Positions 1 through 8,355 of a stretch of 50,850 bases of DNA are shown here, in pieces. The notes beneath the pieces were generated by a model. That model was not told where the DNA came from. It made no database searches and saw only the letters and a list, made by a program, of their open reading frames with translations. Within the stretch, counting starts at the first letter, position 1. Each line of letters opens with the position of its first letter. Made by a program: the position numbers and the translations under genes. Source of the DNA: a bacterium. Lineage in GTDB: Bacteria > Bacteroidota > Bacteroidia > Bacteroidales > Muribaculaceae. The stretch covers positions 1 through 50,850 of the forward strand of contig SFVH01000011.1 of NCBI GenBank assembly GCA_004561555.1, in the 5' to 3' direction.

Positions 1-197
1 TTTTATTTTTCTCTCATTATTTCACAACAGTAGAGAATAAATGTAATAATAGTGAATGGTTCTTTCGATTGCTAAGGTAGCAACAATTTACGGCATTGCA
101 AAACTACCACATGGGAAAAAGGTGACAATATAAACAAATATTTATAACCATCGTTGATTATCAACGTGTTATATACATACCATTATAAACTAATATA

Positions 198-1502
198 TCA
201 AATGATTGGGCGATAAAGTCGCCATAAATCAACTGCCAGCGACATCCCTCTCACAAAAAGATAGGAGGTAAACGCAAGCCACAAACAGTGGTTGGCATCA
301 ATAGCTTTATCCAATGAGAAAAGTACGGCAAAGAAAGTGAGTGCCGCAAAAGCCATCGATTTGAGCATCTTGGCTGTAGCGGTCAGCCCGACAAACACAC
401 CATCAAGGAGGAATGCCGACAATCCGGCAAGAGGAATGGCTCCAATCCACAAATGATAATCCACAAAGCCTACGACCACAGCCCTGTCGTCGGTGAATAA
501 TCGAGCTATCTCACCGGGAAAAGCACAATAGACAGTCGCAAAAACCAACGCAACAATGACTCCATGCACAAAAAGGCGCTTCACAATCATCATTTCATGT
601 CGGCGGTTGCCACTGCCGCGATAACGACCCACAAGAGCTTCACCGGCAAAGGCATAACCATCAAGAAAATAAGAATAGAAAAGAAACAACTGCATCACTA
701 TAGCATTGACTGCAAGCACATTACCACCCAATCGAGCGCCAACGGCGGTGAAATAAAGAGTAACACTCATCAAGCAAAGACTGCGCAGAAAAATGTCACG
801 GTTAATCGTGAAAAAGCGAGAAAAACCGCTCTTGATAGCAGAGAATCCAGGAAAGAGAGGGAGATTATGACGGCGAATGACAAACAAAACACAACCTACA
901 GCCAACAACAATCCCGACCATTGAGCCGCAAGCGTACCTACTGCAATACCAACCCACCCGCTATCACACACAAACACAGCCAGCGCACTCACTGCGATAT
1001 TAATGCAATTGATTGAAATAGCGATAATCATAGGAATCACAGTGTTTTGCATCCCGACAAACCAACCGCTGAGGCTCATGGTGGCTAAAGTTGCAGGAGC
1101 ACCCCAGATGCAGACGAAATAGTAGCTACGCGAAAGCGCCCGCACTCGGGCATCGCCGCCTATGGCCTCCTCCAACAGCCATTGCAATGGCAACCTACAC
1201 AATAAGATAACGGCAGCAATAGAGAGGGCAAGAATGAGAGAGCGCCACAAAGTGGCACTAATCTCGATAGATTTATTGCCGCCGTAGGCCTGAGCAGTAA
1301 GACCGGCAGTGCCCATCCTCAAAAAACCGAAATTCCAATAGGTGAGACTCAACATAGTTGCCCCTACCGAGATTGCACCTATAAGACAAGCATCACCGAT
1401 ATGTCCGGCAATAGCGAGGTCCACCATACCCAAAACAGGCACAATGATGTTGCTCACCATCGAGGGCACGGCAATCCTCAATATCTCTCTATCGCAACCC
1501 AT
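198..1502 (-). CDS. MATE family (DinF-like) efflux transporter
   Basis: A 434-residue, very hydrophobic protein with about twelve predicted membrane segments, the normal length for multidrug and toxin extrusion (MATE) antiporters. The N-terminus has the family pattern: a short cytoplasmic start (MGCDREILRIAVPSM), then a first helix ending in VLGMVDLAIAGHIG, which resembles the DinF-branch PxxxxxVDxxxxGHxG motif. A related stretch, GFLRMGTAGLTAQAYG, follows near residue 60. MATE proteins export cationic or small organic compounds in exchange for H+ or Na+; the substrate cannot be read from the sequence. The ATG start lies about 75 bp downstream of a TACCTTTG -7 box. It seems to be transcribed alone, since the cysK gene upstream appears to have its own terminator. 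Confidence 0.93.
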   Translation of the reverse strand: MGCDREILRIAVPSMVSNIIVPVLGMVDLAIAGHIGDACLIGAISVGATMLSLTYWNFGFLRMGTAGLTAQAYGGNKSIEISATLWRSLILALSIAAVILLCRLPLQWLLEEAIGGDARVRALSRSYYFVCIWGAPATLATMSLSGWFVGMQNTVIPMIIAISINCINIAVSALAVFVCDSGWVGIAVGTLAAQWSGLLLAVGCVLFVIRRHNLPLFPGFSAIKSGFSRFFTINRDIFLRSLCLMSVTLYFTAVGARLGGNVLAVNAIVMQLFLFYSYFLDGYAFAGEALVGRYRGSGNRRHEMMIVKRLFVHGVIVALVFATVYCAFPGEIARLFTDDRAVVVGFVDYHLWIGAIPLAGLSAFLLDGVFVGLTATAKMLKSMAFAALTFFAVLFSLDKAIDANHCLWLAFTSYLFVRGMSLAVDLWRLYRPII

Positions 1503-1576
1503 AATTCAGATTTTGCAAGATTATTGACAACGACCCTGAATATTTTATCTCTTTGAGTTGCCAGTTCTGACGCCCA

Positions 1577-1584
1577 CAAAGGTA
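1577..1584 (-). promoter_or_regulatory. Bacteroidetes-type -7 box for the MATE gene
   Basis: The minus strand reads TACCTTTG, a perfect match to the Bacteroidetes -7 consensus TAnnTTTG, about 75 bp before the MATE start codon. I see no clear TTTG at the -33 spacing, so only half of the promoter is supported. Confidence 0.55.
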
Positions 1585-1658
1585 GCAACGACAAGAAGCA
1601 CGGAACTGCTATTACCGACAGTAATCTCATCATAAATGGGAGAATGAAAAACAAGCAC

Positions 1659-1694
1659 AAAACTACTACTTTTTAACGATTGAGTAGCAGTTTT
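1659..1694 (-). terminator. probable terminator after cysK
   Basis: An inverted repeat with arms AAAACTACTAC (1659-1669) and GTAGCAGTTTT (1684-1694), ten of eleven positions paired, lies 39 bp beyond the cysK stop. On the minus strand the descending arm ends in a short T run. The stem is AT-rich with one mismatch, so this is a moderate call. Confidence 0.5.
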
Positions 1695-1732
1695 GCGCCA
1701 ATAATTTTTTAAAAGCGAGATTTACACGAGAA

Positions 1733-2668
1733 CTATTCGGTGACAAACAAAGCCGTAGAAAGATAGCGTTCACCGGTGTCAGGAAGGAGCACAACAACAG
1801 TCTTACCCTCAAACTCATCTTTCTTAGCGAGCGTAATAGCAGCATGGAGTGCCGCCCCCGAAGAGATGCCCACCAACAAACCTTCCTTCTTTGCCAACAA
1901 CCTTGAAGCGGCAAAAGCCTCCTCATTTTCTACAGTAATAATACCATCAACAACATCTTCGTGGAAGTTTTTCGGCTTAAATCCGGCACCTATACCCTGT
2001 ATCTTGTGCGGACCGGCCTTGCCACCGGAGAGCACCGGGGATGATGCCGGCTCCACAGCAAACGCCTTGATTTGAGGATTGTGCGCTTTAAGAGCTTCGG
2101 CAGAACCGCTGATAGTACCACCGGTACCCACACCAGCCACAAAAGCATCTACCTTTCCGTCGGTCTCTTCCCAAACTTCCTCGCCGGTAGTGGCGCGATG
2201 TATTGCCGGATTTGCCTCATTTTCAAACTGTTGAAGAATCACTGCCCCCTCAGTGGCATCGCGAAGTTCTTCAGCCTTACGGATAGCACCCTTCATGCCC
2301 TCAGCCCCGGGAGTTAGCACCAACGTAGCTCCCAACGCACGAAGCAACTTTTTACGCTCGTCGCTCATAGTTTCCGGCATAGTCAAGGTCAATGGATACC
2401 CCTTCACCGAAGCCACCCACGCCAAACCAATACCGGTGTTACCGCTTGTAGGCTCGATAATGGAAGCTCCGGGCTTAAGAGTGCCGTTGGCTTCGGCGGC
2501 TTCAATCATTGCCAATGCAATACGGTCTTTCACACTACCGCCCGGATTGAAATATTCCACCTTAGCCAAGAGTCGTGCTTTCAATTTTTCTGCTTTCTCA
2601 AGTCGTGCAAGATGCACCAACGGGGTGCGTCCCACCAATTTTGTCAAATCTTCATAAATCTTTTCCAT
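1733..2668 (-). CDS. cysK: cysteine synthase A (O-acetylserine sulfhydrylase)
   Basis: A 311-residue PLP-dependent fold-type II enzyme that makes L-cysteine from O-acetylserine and sulfide in the cytoplasm. The PLP lysine lies in NPGGSVKDRIALAMIEAAE near residue 47. The substrate and phosphate loops are visible as EPTSGNTGIGLAWVA and GVGTGGTISG, and the C-terminal part has GISSGAA. The length equals that of typical CysK proteins, and no CBS or other extra domain is present. The gene has its own -7 box (TACCTTTG) immediately upstream and a hairpin downstream, so it is probably monocistronic. CysM is the alternative, but the TSGNTG context and length fit CysK better. Confidence 0.96.
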   Translation of the reverse strand: MEKIYEDLTKLVGRTPLVHLARLEKAEKLKARLLAKVEYFNPGGSVKDRIALAMIEAAEANGTLKPGASIIEPTSGNTGIGLAWVASVKGYPLTLTMPETMSDERKKLLRALGATLVLTPGAEGMKGAIRKAEELRDATEGAVILQQFENEANPAIHRATTGEEVWEETDGKVDAFVAGVGTGGTISGSAEALKAHNPQIKAFAVEPASSPVLSGGKAGPHKIQGIGAGFKPKNFHEDVVDGIITVENEEAFAASRLLAKKEGLLVGISSGAALHAAITLAKKDEFEGKTVVVLLPDTGERYLSTALFVTE

Positions 2669-2691
2669 ATTCGCTTGTTTTGTTTATGATA

Positions 2692-2699
2692 CAAAGGTA
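2692..2699 (-). promoter_or_regulatory. -7 box of the cysK promoter
   Basis: The minus strand carries TACCTTTG, an exact TAnnTTTG match, 23 bp before the cysK ATG, giving a very short leader. The -33 position falls inside the terminator of the upstream outer-membrane protein gene and shows no clear TTTG. Confidence 0.65.
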
Positions 2700-2702
2700 G
2701 AC

Positions 2703-2746
2703 ATAAAAAAAATGTGTGGGATAGAATTTTATTCCTATTCCACATT
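2703..2746 (-). terminator. Rho-independent terminator of the outer-membrane protein gene
   Basis: Read on the minus strand, arm AATGTGGAATAG (complement of 2735-2746) pairs with the complement of 2711-2724, with one G-T wobble and a two-base bulge. An eight-T run follows at about 2712-2705. It begins 24 bp after the stop of the gene at 2771 and ends right before the cysK -7 box. Confidence 0.75.
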
Positions 2747-2770
2747 GTAAAACGAAAAAAATTCTTTTTA

Positions 2771-3532
2771 TCAGAAATTATAACCCATCACGAAGTTCCA
2801 CCCACAATTGCGAAGGGTATAGTCGGTACCGCCTTCGTAATTCTTAGCTACGTTTTTCAAACTATGCATATAGTTGATACCCAGCATATAATGCTTAAAA
2901 AACGTAAAGCCGATACCCATTTGAACACCTACGTCCAAGCGTTGCACGGCGAGAAATTCGCGAGAATCGGCATTGAAATAGTTTGGCTCGGAGATAGTGT
3001 GGTCAAACACTAATTGCCCCTCATCTTCACCGAATGCGATATACGAGTCCAACTTCTTTTTGCCTGAAATGCCATAAGAAAAATACGGACCGCAATCAAA
3101 CGACACCACTGTCTGCGATTGCAAGTTGACCTTCCACGACAACGTCACAGGGATGGTGATGACATTGTAACGCACACGCACAAATTGACTGCCCATATAA
3201 TCGTCGACGGCATTAGCAGCCATCAGCGAAGCGTCGTAGCCGCGATGTTGCCAATAAGCCCCCACCTCAACTGCAAAAAATTTGCGTATGTTCAGCGCGG
3301 CCACCGCCCCGGCTTGATATCCGCTATGCCAATAGAAATTACTTTGTATCAGCTCCGGCTGCAAGTCCATGTAATTGGTGGCTACACCGGATGAATTCAT
3401 ACCCACACGAAGTCCGAAAGTGACAGGATTCTCCGGTCGTGAGGTGTCGAAAAACGGAGAGTCGGCGGCATAAGAAGCAAGAGAGAGAGCCGACAACAAT
3501 AAAACTGTCAATATTTTTAAACAATTCTTCAT
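2771..3532 (-). CDS. outer-membrane beta-barrel protein (PorT-like family)
   Basis: About 253 residues with a cleavable signal peptide (MKNCLKILTVLLLSALSLASYA). The rest alternates hydrophobic and polar residues as in transmembrane beta strands, for example FGLRVGMNSSGV and AVEVGAYWQHRGY, and ends in the aromatic NFVMGYNF expected of an outer-membrane barrel. This matches the short PorT/OmpW-like barrels common in Bacteroidetes; a specific function cannot be assigned. I chose ATG 3532; a longer reading would need a TTG at 3538. A hairpin-like sequence with no T run lies between it and the upstream thioredoxin-like gene, 86 bp away, so co-transcription is possible but unproven. A TAACTTCG element at 3548-3555 is one base off a -7 box. 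Confidence 0.8.
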   Translation of the reverse strand: MKNCLKILTVLLLSALSLASYAADSPFFDTSRPENPVTFGLRVGMNSSGVATNYMDLQPELIQSNFYWHSGYQAGAVAALNIRKFFAVEVGAYWQHRGYDASLMAANAVDDYMGSQFVRVRYNVITIPVTLSWKVNLQSQTVVSFDCGPYFSYGISGKKKLDSYIAFGEDEGQLVFDHTISEPNYFNADSREFLAVQRLDVGVQMGIGFTFFKHYMLGINYMHSLKNVAKNYEGGTDYTLRNCGWNFVMGYNF

Positions 3533-3618
3533 ACACAATTTTTTTTGCGAAGTTACGCAATCTCCGATAATCGGGAGATGTAAGAGGAGTCAAAAATCTG
3601 TTCGGAAAGTCGCAATTG

Positions 3619-4077
3619 TTATCGTCTTTGTCCCAAAAAATCATCCATAGCCGTGAATGAAACGTTTTGGAATATCACATCACCGTTGCGGTCGAGAAGG
3701 TAATAGGCGGGAACGGTCTCGAAGTCAAACACCTCGCCCTCAATTATTTCATCGAAAGCATCAACACCATTGACCCACGACTGAGGAAACGTCGCTGCCT
3801 TGCGCATCCACGCATCGTCGACTTCAAACAATGCAATCGAAATCACAGTCAGGCGATTATTCTCAATGAGAAATGACACCGTCGACGACTCCTCGATTTG
3901 CTGCGCCGCCTTGCTGCAAAGGTCGCAGCCGGAGTTGTAGACAAACACCAAACGATAATCGGTGGCATAACCGGAAGCGACGAGGTTATTGCCCTCTGCA
4001 TCGCGAAAGCTGAAATCCACAGCCTTTGCACAAAGGGCTGATAATGCACAAAGCATAATGACAACAATATTTTTCAT
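3619..4077 (-). CDS. secreted thioredoxin-like protein with CxxC
   Basis: About 152 residues: a signal peptide (MKNIVVIMLCALSALCAKA), then a thioredoxin fold. The strand LVFVYNSGCDLCSKAAQQIEE has the active-site CDLC in the normal place after the first core beta strand. A cis-proline region is suggested by FETVPAYYLLDRNGDVIFQN near the C-terminus. This resembles the thioredoxin-like C-terminal part of DUF5106-type Bacteroidetes proteins. The likely role is thiol-disulfide exchange in the periplasm. I place the start at ATG 4077 because it gives the cleaner signal peptide; the ATG at 4107, two bases after the permease stop, is the alternative. It is the last member of the ABC-transporter operon. 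Confidence 0.78.
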   Translation of the reverse strand: MKNIVVIMLCALSALCAKAVDFSFRDAEGNNLVASGYATDYRLVFVYNSGCDLCSKAAQQIEESSTVSFLIENNRLTVISIALFEVDDAWMRKAATFPQSWVNGVDAFDEIIEGEVFDFETVPAYYLLDRNGDVIFQNVSFTAMDDFLGQRR

Positions 4078-4109
4078 CCCGGGAAAAACAAAATTCACAA
4101 TAGTCATAC

Positions 4110-5330
4110 TTACTTTTCAAGATACCAAAGAGCCGCCACCTTACGCTTTATGGCAATGATATTACCCATAGTGATGAGAGCAATGAGGATAAACCCCGAC
4201 AATGCTGCTTGCCACAACGAGCCTCCACATATGGCAAAAGCTTCGAGCTGCGGCATATACAGAGAGCGCGCATAAAGCATCAACGCAATGCCAAACACAT
4301 AGACAGCCATATTTACCCACACCACCATCTTCACATATTGGCTCGCCACCTCGGAGGGAGAGTAGCCCAAGAGCAAAAGGTCTTGCAGCTTCTTGGTGTT
4401 TTTCTGCAAGAGAAGATAAATACTGAGGATGAGGATAAAAAACGACAACGCACTAATCACAAGTCCTACGGCAATCACGATGCCCATAACGATGGTGAGC
4501 ATATAGTTTGCTTTACTGCTATTCATCTTGTCGCCGGCAATCTCATAGTCGTGTTTCTTCATATATTTCTCGATAGCCACATCGCCCGGCTTACTTACCT
4601 CCAAAATGAGTCGCGAAGGCTTTGTCACCACCCCCGGAGCAAACATCTCGTTGCTCCACTTCATAAACGATTCGGGCACGATGATAGTGTTCAGCCTATT
4701 GGAAAAGCCTACTATTTTTCCACCCACGCGCACCACTCTGCCATCGTCGCCTTGAATGACCAGCGAAAACGGCACTTTCCCCACCATGCTTTCGCTCAAC
4801 TGCGGCATACCCTGAGAAGTGGCAAAGCCGAAATTATAAAGAGCAAGGTAGTCTTTCGACAAAAGGATAGGTATTTCGGGATTTTTCGAATTAGGGTCGA
4901 AGGTCCAGTTGATGTTTTTGGTGTCAATAAATTCATCAGGCACCGACTCAAAAAACATCTGAGTGCGCATTGACCTACCATAGGCATTAAGCGATGCCGA
5001 CACCCGATAGTTGGTTGTAGTGAAACGTCCCACCTTTCTCACCCACGGCTGCTCCTCAATGTCGGCGATGTCGCTATCGGAAAAAGCATTAATATCAGTG
5101 CCCCCGATAAGGCTTCCCACCATGGCACCATTACCGATGGTTTTAGTGACCACGAGGTAGTCTTTGCGAATAAAGCTCTCCTCATCGGCAAACACCGGCA
5201 GCACATCGACATAAAATTGCAATCCGAGCAACACGATGGTAAGTCCCACAATGTTGGCGATAGCAAAACCAACAGTCTGCACTTTGCTCACATGTCGGCG
5301 CAGCAACTTCCACAACAAAGGATTATTCAT
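4110..5330 (-). CDS. FtsX/MacB-type ABC transporter permease
   Basis: A 406-residue membrane protein with the FtsX/MacB layout. One N-terminal helix (about residues 20-42) is followed by a large extracytoplasmic domain (about 45-275), then three C-terminal helices near 280-310, 330-352 and 370-395. The final cytoplasmic tail is IIAIKRKVAALWYLEK. It overlaps the ATPase gene by four bases (ATGA), so the two are almost certainly translated together and form one transporter. MacB-type proteins do not carry substrates through a channel; they transmit ATP-driven motion to the periplasm, for lipoprotein release, toxin export or hydrolase control. Which of these applies is unknown. Confidence 0.85.
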   Translation of the reverse strand: MNNPLLWKLLRRHVSKVQTVGFAIANIVGLTIVLLGLQFYVDVLPVFADEESFIRKDYLVVTKTIGNGAMVGSLIGGTDINAFSDSDIADIEEQPWVRKVGRFTTTNYRVSASLNAYGRSMRTQMFFESVPDEFIDTKNINWTFDPNSKNPEIPILLSKDYLALYNFGFATSQGMPQLSESMVGKVPFSLVIQGDDGRVVRVGGKIVGFSNRLNTIIVPESFMKWSNEMFAPGVVTKPSRLILEVSKPGDVAIEKYMKKHDYEIAGDKMNSSKANYMLTIVMGIVIAVGLVISALSFFILILSIYLLLQKNTKKLQDLLLLGYSPSEVASQYVKMVVWVNMAVYVFGIALMLYARSLYMPQLEAFAICGGSLWQAALSGFILIALITMGNIIAIKRKVAALWYLEK

Positions 5331-5971
5331 AGCTTCAACACCTCCCCGACCTTAATATTAAGATTATTACCCACCGAAGTGGCAATCACTGCGGCACCCG
5401 ACTTAATGGCTTCGTCGCTGATTATTTGCGCCACAATGCCGTTGTTGACTTCATCCAAATGGCTCACCGGCTCGTCAAGCAAGAAAAAGTCGCAAGGCTG
5501 ACACACAGTGCGTATCAGAGCCACCCTTTGCTGCTGTCCTATTGACAGTTTGCCGGCGAGACTATTCATACGGTCGGCGATGCCCAGACGTTCAAAAAGT
5601 CCGCGCAGCTCGCTATCGGTCTTATATCCGGTGAGACGGTTTTTCAGCTGCACGTTTTCCCACGCCGTAAGTTCGGGGAAAAGGCGCATCTCTTGTGGAA
5701 GATAAGCAATGTGGCGACGACGCACCTCACACCACTCCCCCACCGACAAAGAGTCGATATTTCTACCATCGAAGGCTATCGTGCCGGAATAATCCTTACG
5801 ATAGCCATAAAGATAAGCGCAGAGCGACGACTTACCGCTACCGCTCTCCGCCGTAACAAGATACACCGTCCCGCGGTGTAAGGATAGGGGGCATTGCCAC
5901 ACATCGGAAGGAATGGCTTCGCGCCCGGCAAACACACGCGGGAGGGTATTATCAAGGGTTATTACATTCAT
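5327..5971 (-). CDS. ABC transporter ATP-binding protein with degenerate H-loop
   Basis: A 214-residue nucleotide-binding domain, partner of the FtsX-type permease. Motifs in order: Walker A AESGSGKSS (about 41-49), Q-loop YLPQE (Q93), signature LSIGQ (142-146), Walker B FFLLDEP (161-167) and D-loop SHLDE. Two departures are visible: the first Walker A glycine is alanine, and the H-loop position reads VIATSVGN, with Ser where a catalytic His is expected. ATP hydrolysis could be slow or altered; this is inference. I chose ATG 5971, one base after the DUF4836 stop. An in-frame ATG at 5995 would overlap that gene by 23 bp and add eight residues. Confidence 0.9.
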   Translation of the reverse strand: MNVITLDNTLPRVFAGREAIPSDVWQCPLSLHRGTVYLVTAESGSGKSSLCAYLYGYRKDYSGTIAFDGRNIDSLSVGEWCEVRRRHIAYLPQEMRLFPELTAWENVQLKNRLTGYKTDSELRGLFERLGIADRMNSLAGKLSIGQQQRVALIRTVCQPCDFFLLDEPVSHLDEVNNGIVAQIISDEAIKSGAAVIATSVGNNLNIKVGEVLKL

Positions 5972-5972
5972 C

Positions 5973-7496
5973 TCATTTGCTTTTAGCAATGTCAATGATT
6001 AGGTCGAAACAGTATTCGAGTATGTTATCTTTCTTATTGTTACCCACATGGATTGTCAACATTGCACACTCTTTATCGAGCGTCAAAGTGGTAGTTGCAT
6101 CCAAGTCAATCGGCAATTCGCTGTTGATAAGACTTGAGATAGAGGAATTCTTACTACAATCAAAATACATCAATAATTGTTTATCATTAGCGAGGTCACT
6201 TCCGGCAAGCGACTGAGCGGGAGTACCGACATTTGACACCACCACATAGTCACCGTCAGATTTGATGGTGATATTCATTTCGTCGGTCGGAATGGTTATC
6301 ACACCGTTAGTAACCGACATTCCGAGATATCCGGCAAGCGAACTGAGGTAGTCGTCCATTTTGGTGTTGCATTTTGCCACAAAGGTATATCCGCAGCGAG
6401 TAAAGTCGGGCTCGGTGGTGGTATAGTAAGAATCAGACCAATAGTCATATTTTTCTTTCACAGCCATAATAGAGTCGGTCACTGTTATGCCAAAAGCCAT
6501 ATTACCATCAAGGTGGCGCACTATTTCAGAAGCCGTCGACTTCATTTCCTCCGGCAGCGAATTGCTTAATGCTTGCTCCATCATTTTTTTGCCTTGCTCG
6601 GGCAAGCTACAAGCCATCACGAAAGAGCTGTTTTTGTCAAGATATGACAATATCTTTTTGTCGATGGTCTTGTTGCCATAAATTTTGTTGATGATATTAG
6701 TGCCCTTGTCGTCAAGCAAACTCATTTTCAAAGTAGCTGCATCTTTGGTAAACGAGGCTGATGCATAAACAAAGCTTTCCATCACCTCGTCGATATAATC
6801 GGGAACGGATAATCCTTCATTCTCAAATTCGCGACTCAACGCCTTCTTCAGCTCTGCCGTAGAGCCCACAAGCGATGTCAATCCCTCGATGTCGAGATAA
6901 AGATAAACATCGTCGTCGCCTTGCATATTTTTCATAAAGATTTCGTTGTTGGCAATAGCTTTATCGCTTTCCAGGTCATCAAAATCCATAAATGCTTTGA
7001 TGGCATCATCACTATCGGCATCATTGCCCATCATCATCAAGCCACCATTGCCGTTCATCACTATACAGCAATTCTCATTAGCCTCATAAATCACAAAGTC
7101 GTCTTTCTTACTCTTCTCAAAATTCTCGGCAATGGCATCGATTTTGTCAAGCATTTCCACGTCGTTGACCATCAACCATGCATAAACATTGCCCTCATAT
7201 TCAAACATCACGATGTTGTTGAGATCCACCGGAGATTCGTCGCCAAACAATGTCTCAAGCATATCAGCTACATCCTTGGCTTCTTGTTTGCCAACAAAAT
7301 TGGCTATTTCACGCATCTTCTTCACGGCATTTGACTTCTCTGCAAGACCTTTTGCCTTTATCGACATCACAAAGCGAGCATCTTCAGGCACTTTGGAGTA
7401 GAAATCGCCTTCGCCGGAGCAAGACGTGGTCATCATAATCATCGCCAACAACAATGTGGCAAACAACACTTTTGAAGTATGAAATAGTTTGTTCAT
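5973..7496 (-). CDS. DUF4836 family lipoprotein
   Basis: A 507-residue protein with a lipoprotein signal (MIMMTTSCSGEG, Cys about 26). It is followed by VPEDARFVMSIKAKGLAEKSNA, the characteristic start of the Bacteroidetes DUF4836 family. The family has no known biochemical role; the sequence is soluble and acidic with no catalytic motif I recognise. It starts the operon DUF4836, ABC ATPase, permease, thioredoxin-like protein, with gaps of one base or overlaps, so it probably acts as a surface or periplasmic partner of the FtsX-type transporter. A full promoter (TTG, 20 bp, TACTTTTG) lies just upstream. Confidence 0.85.
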   Translation of the reverse strand: MNKLFHTSKVLFATLLLAMIMMTTSCSGEGDFYSKVPEDARFVMSIKAKGLAEKSNAVKKMREIANFVGKQEAKDVADMLETLFGDESPVDLNNIVMFEYEGNVYAWLMVNDVEMLDKIDAIAENFEKSKKDDFVIYEANENCCIVMNGNGGLMMMGNDADSDDAIKAFMDFDDLESDKAIANNEIFMKNMQGDDDVYLYLDIEGLTSLVGSTAELKKALSREFENEGLSVPDYIDEVMESFVYASASFTKDAATLKMSLLDDKGTNIINKIYGNKTIDKKILSYLDKNSSFVMACSLPEQGKKMMEQALSNSLPEEMKSTASEIVRHLDGNMAFGITVTDSIMAVKEKYDYWSDSYYTTTEPDFTRCGYTFVAKCNTKMDDYLSSLAGYLGMSVTNGVITIPTDEMNITIKSDGDYVVVSNVGTPAQSLAGSDLANDKQLLMYFDCSKNSSISSLINSELPIDLDATTTLTLDKECAMLTIHVGNNKKDNILEYCFDLIIDIAKSK

Positions 7497-7536
7497 AACG
7501 AATAATTTATTTATTGGTTAATAATTTTCAACACTA

Positions 7537-7567
7537 CAAAAGTATAAATAAAAACTGCCCGGGGCAA
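7537..7567 (-). promoter_or_regulatory. promoter of the DUF4836-ABC operon
   Basis: The minus strand shows a -7 box TACTTTTG (complement of 7537-7544). Twenty bases upstream is a TTG (complement of 7565-7567) at the -33 position. Both fit the Bacteroidetes consensus. The -33 element sits in the loop of the preceding terminator hairpin. Confidence 0.7.
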
Positions 7568-7604
7568 TTATTTCTTTGATAAATTGCTGACCTTGGCAGT
7601 TTTT
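7550..7604 (-). terminator. terminator of the PepSY-like gene
   Basis: Perfect 10-bp arms AAAAACTGCC (7550-7559) and GGCAGTTTTT (7595-7604) lie 34 bp beyond the stop of the gene at 7638. On the minus strand the hairpin is followed by a T-rich run. The long loop holds a second small stem (CAATT/AATTG). Confidence 0.7.
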
Positions 7605-7637
7605 ATGACCAACCATTGAGGTTGCTTGACAAAACGA

Positions 7638-8084
7638 CTAATCCACCTCAAGAAGACGGAATCGAGGACTGAATGACAATTCCTTGCCGTTGGATAGCTC
7701 CACCTCATAGCCTTTGCGGTCGTAACTAATCTCAACCACTTTCACCCCATGTTTGGTGTAGCCGTTTCTTTTCAAGAAATCGCGTATCTGCTGAGGGATG
7801 ATACCCTTAGGCACCCCGGGACGACACTTCACATCTGTCCACTCGCCCACTGCATTAAATTCCACCTCCGAACCGTCGGAAAATTTCACTTCAAAGTCGT
7901 CGTTTCGATAGCCCTTATCCACCTTCACAAGCACAATTTTTTTCTTGTGAAAATGCTTGTTGATTGTGGTCTGTGCCTTGGCAGGCAAATCTTCATAGCT
8001 AACCACTCTATCTCTTGCCATGGCGCTTGTTGCTCCCACAAGGAGCATCACCATCATCATCAATGCTATACCTAATCTTTTCAT
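7638..8084 (-). CDS. PepSY-like (DUF2874) secreted protein
   Basis: A 148-residue protein with a signal peptide (MKRLGIALMMMVMLLVGATSAMA) and two repeats of a small alpha/beta unit. Each has the form of a helix, then YEVKFSDGSEVEFNAVGEW- or YEVELSNGKELSFSPRFRL-like strands. Such PepSY-like/DUF2874 proteins are common, usually duplicated, periplasmic proteins in Bacteroidetes; the fold is associated with inhibitory or regulatory binding, but no partner is known here. It is followed by a strong terminator, so it is probably a single-gene transcript. Confidence 0.82.
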   Translation of the reverse strand: MKRLGIALMMMVMLLVGATSAMARDRVVSYEDLPAKAQTTINKHFHKKKIVLVKVDKGYRNDDFEVKFSDGSEVEFNAVGEWTDVKCRPGVPKGIIPQQIRDFLKRNGYTKHGVKVVEISYDRKGYEVELSNGKELSFSPRFRLLEVD

Positions 8085-8245
8085 CGCTCTACTAAGTTTA
8101 TGGTTTTTATTTATTAGAACATTTTGAGGGGCTAATGGTTTAATTTATATCCATGGATTATTGCTCACTATCACTGCATAACACTGCTCTTTTACGTTAA
8201 TTATTAATAATTTGCAACTTATAATTTAATTATTGTGTCATCTTG

Positions 8246-8276
8246 TTGGTTAAGAGTAAAATAAATGATAATTTTG
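8246..8276 (+). promoter_or_regulatory. promoter of the GLUG-repeat protein gene
   Basis: A -7 box TAATTTTG (8269-8276) is preceded at 20 bp spacing by TTG (8246-8248). Transcription would start near 8283, giving an AT-rich leader of about 70 nt before the ATG at 8356. Confidence 0.65.
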
Positions 8277-8355
8277 CAATCAAAATAAATCTTACCTATA
8301 AGATTTAATATAAAAACCAAAGCGAAACAACAATTTTTTAACTATTATACTATAA

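Noticed and set aside
152..166. Palindrome CGTTGATTATCAACG after the MATE gene
   Set aside because: Short AT-rich stem with no T run on either side; too weak to call a terminator or operator.
564..1016. 150-codon plus-strand frame inside the MATE gene
   Set aside because: Low-complexity composition rich in K, T, H and N, fully antisense to a clear transporter gene, no promoter.
1478..1660. 60-codon minus-strand frame before the MATE gene
   Set aside because: Overlaps the MATE start and contains its promoter; hydrophobic start alone is not enough.
3560..3577. Imperfect hairpin between the thioredoxin-like and outer-membrane protein genes
   Set aside because: Short stem with a bulge and no T run; not enough for a terminator call.
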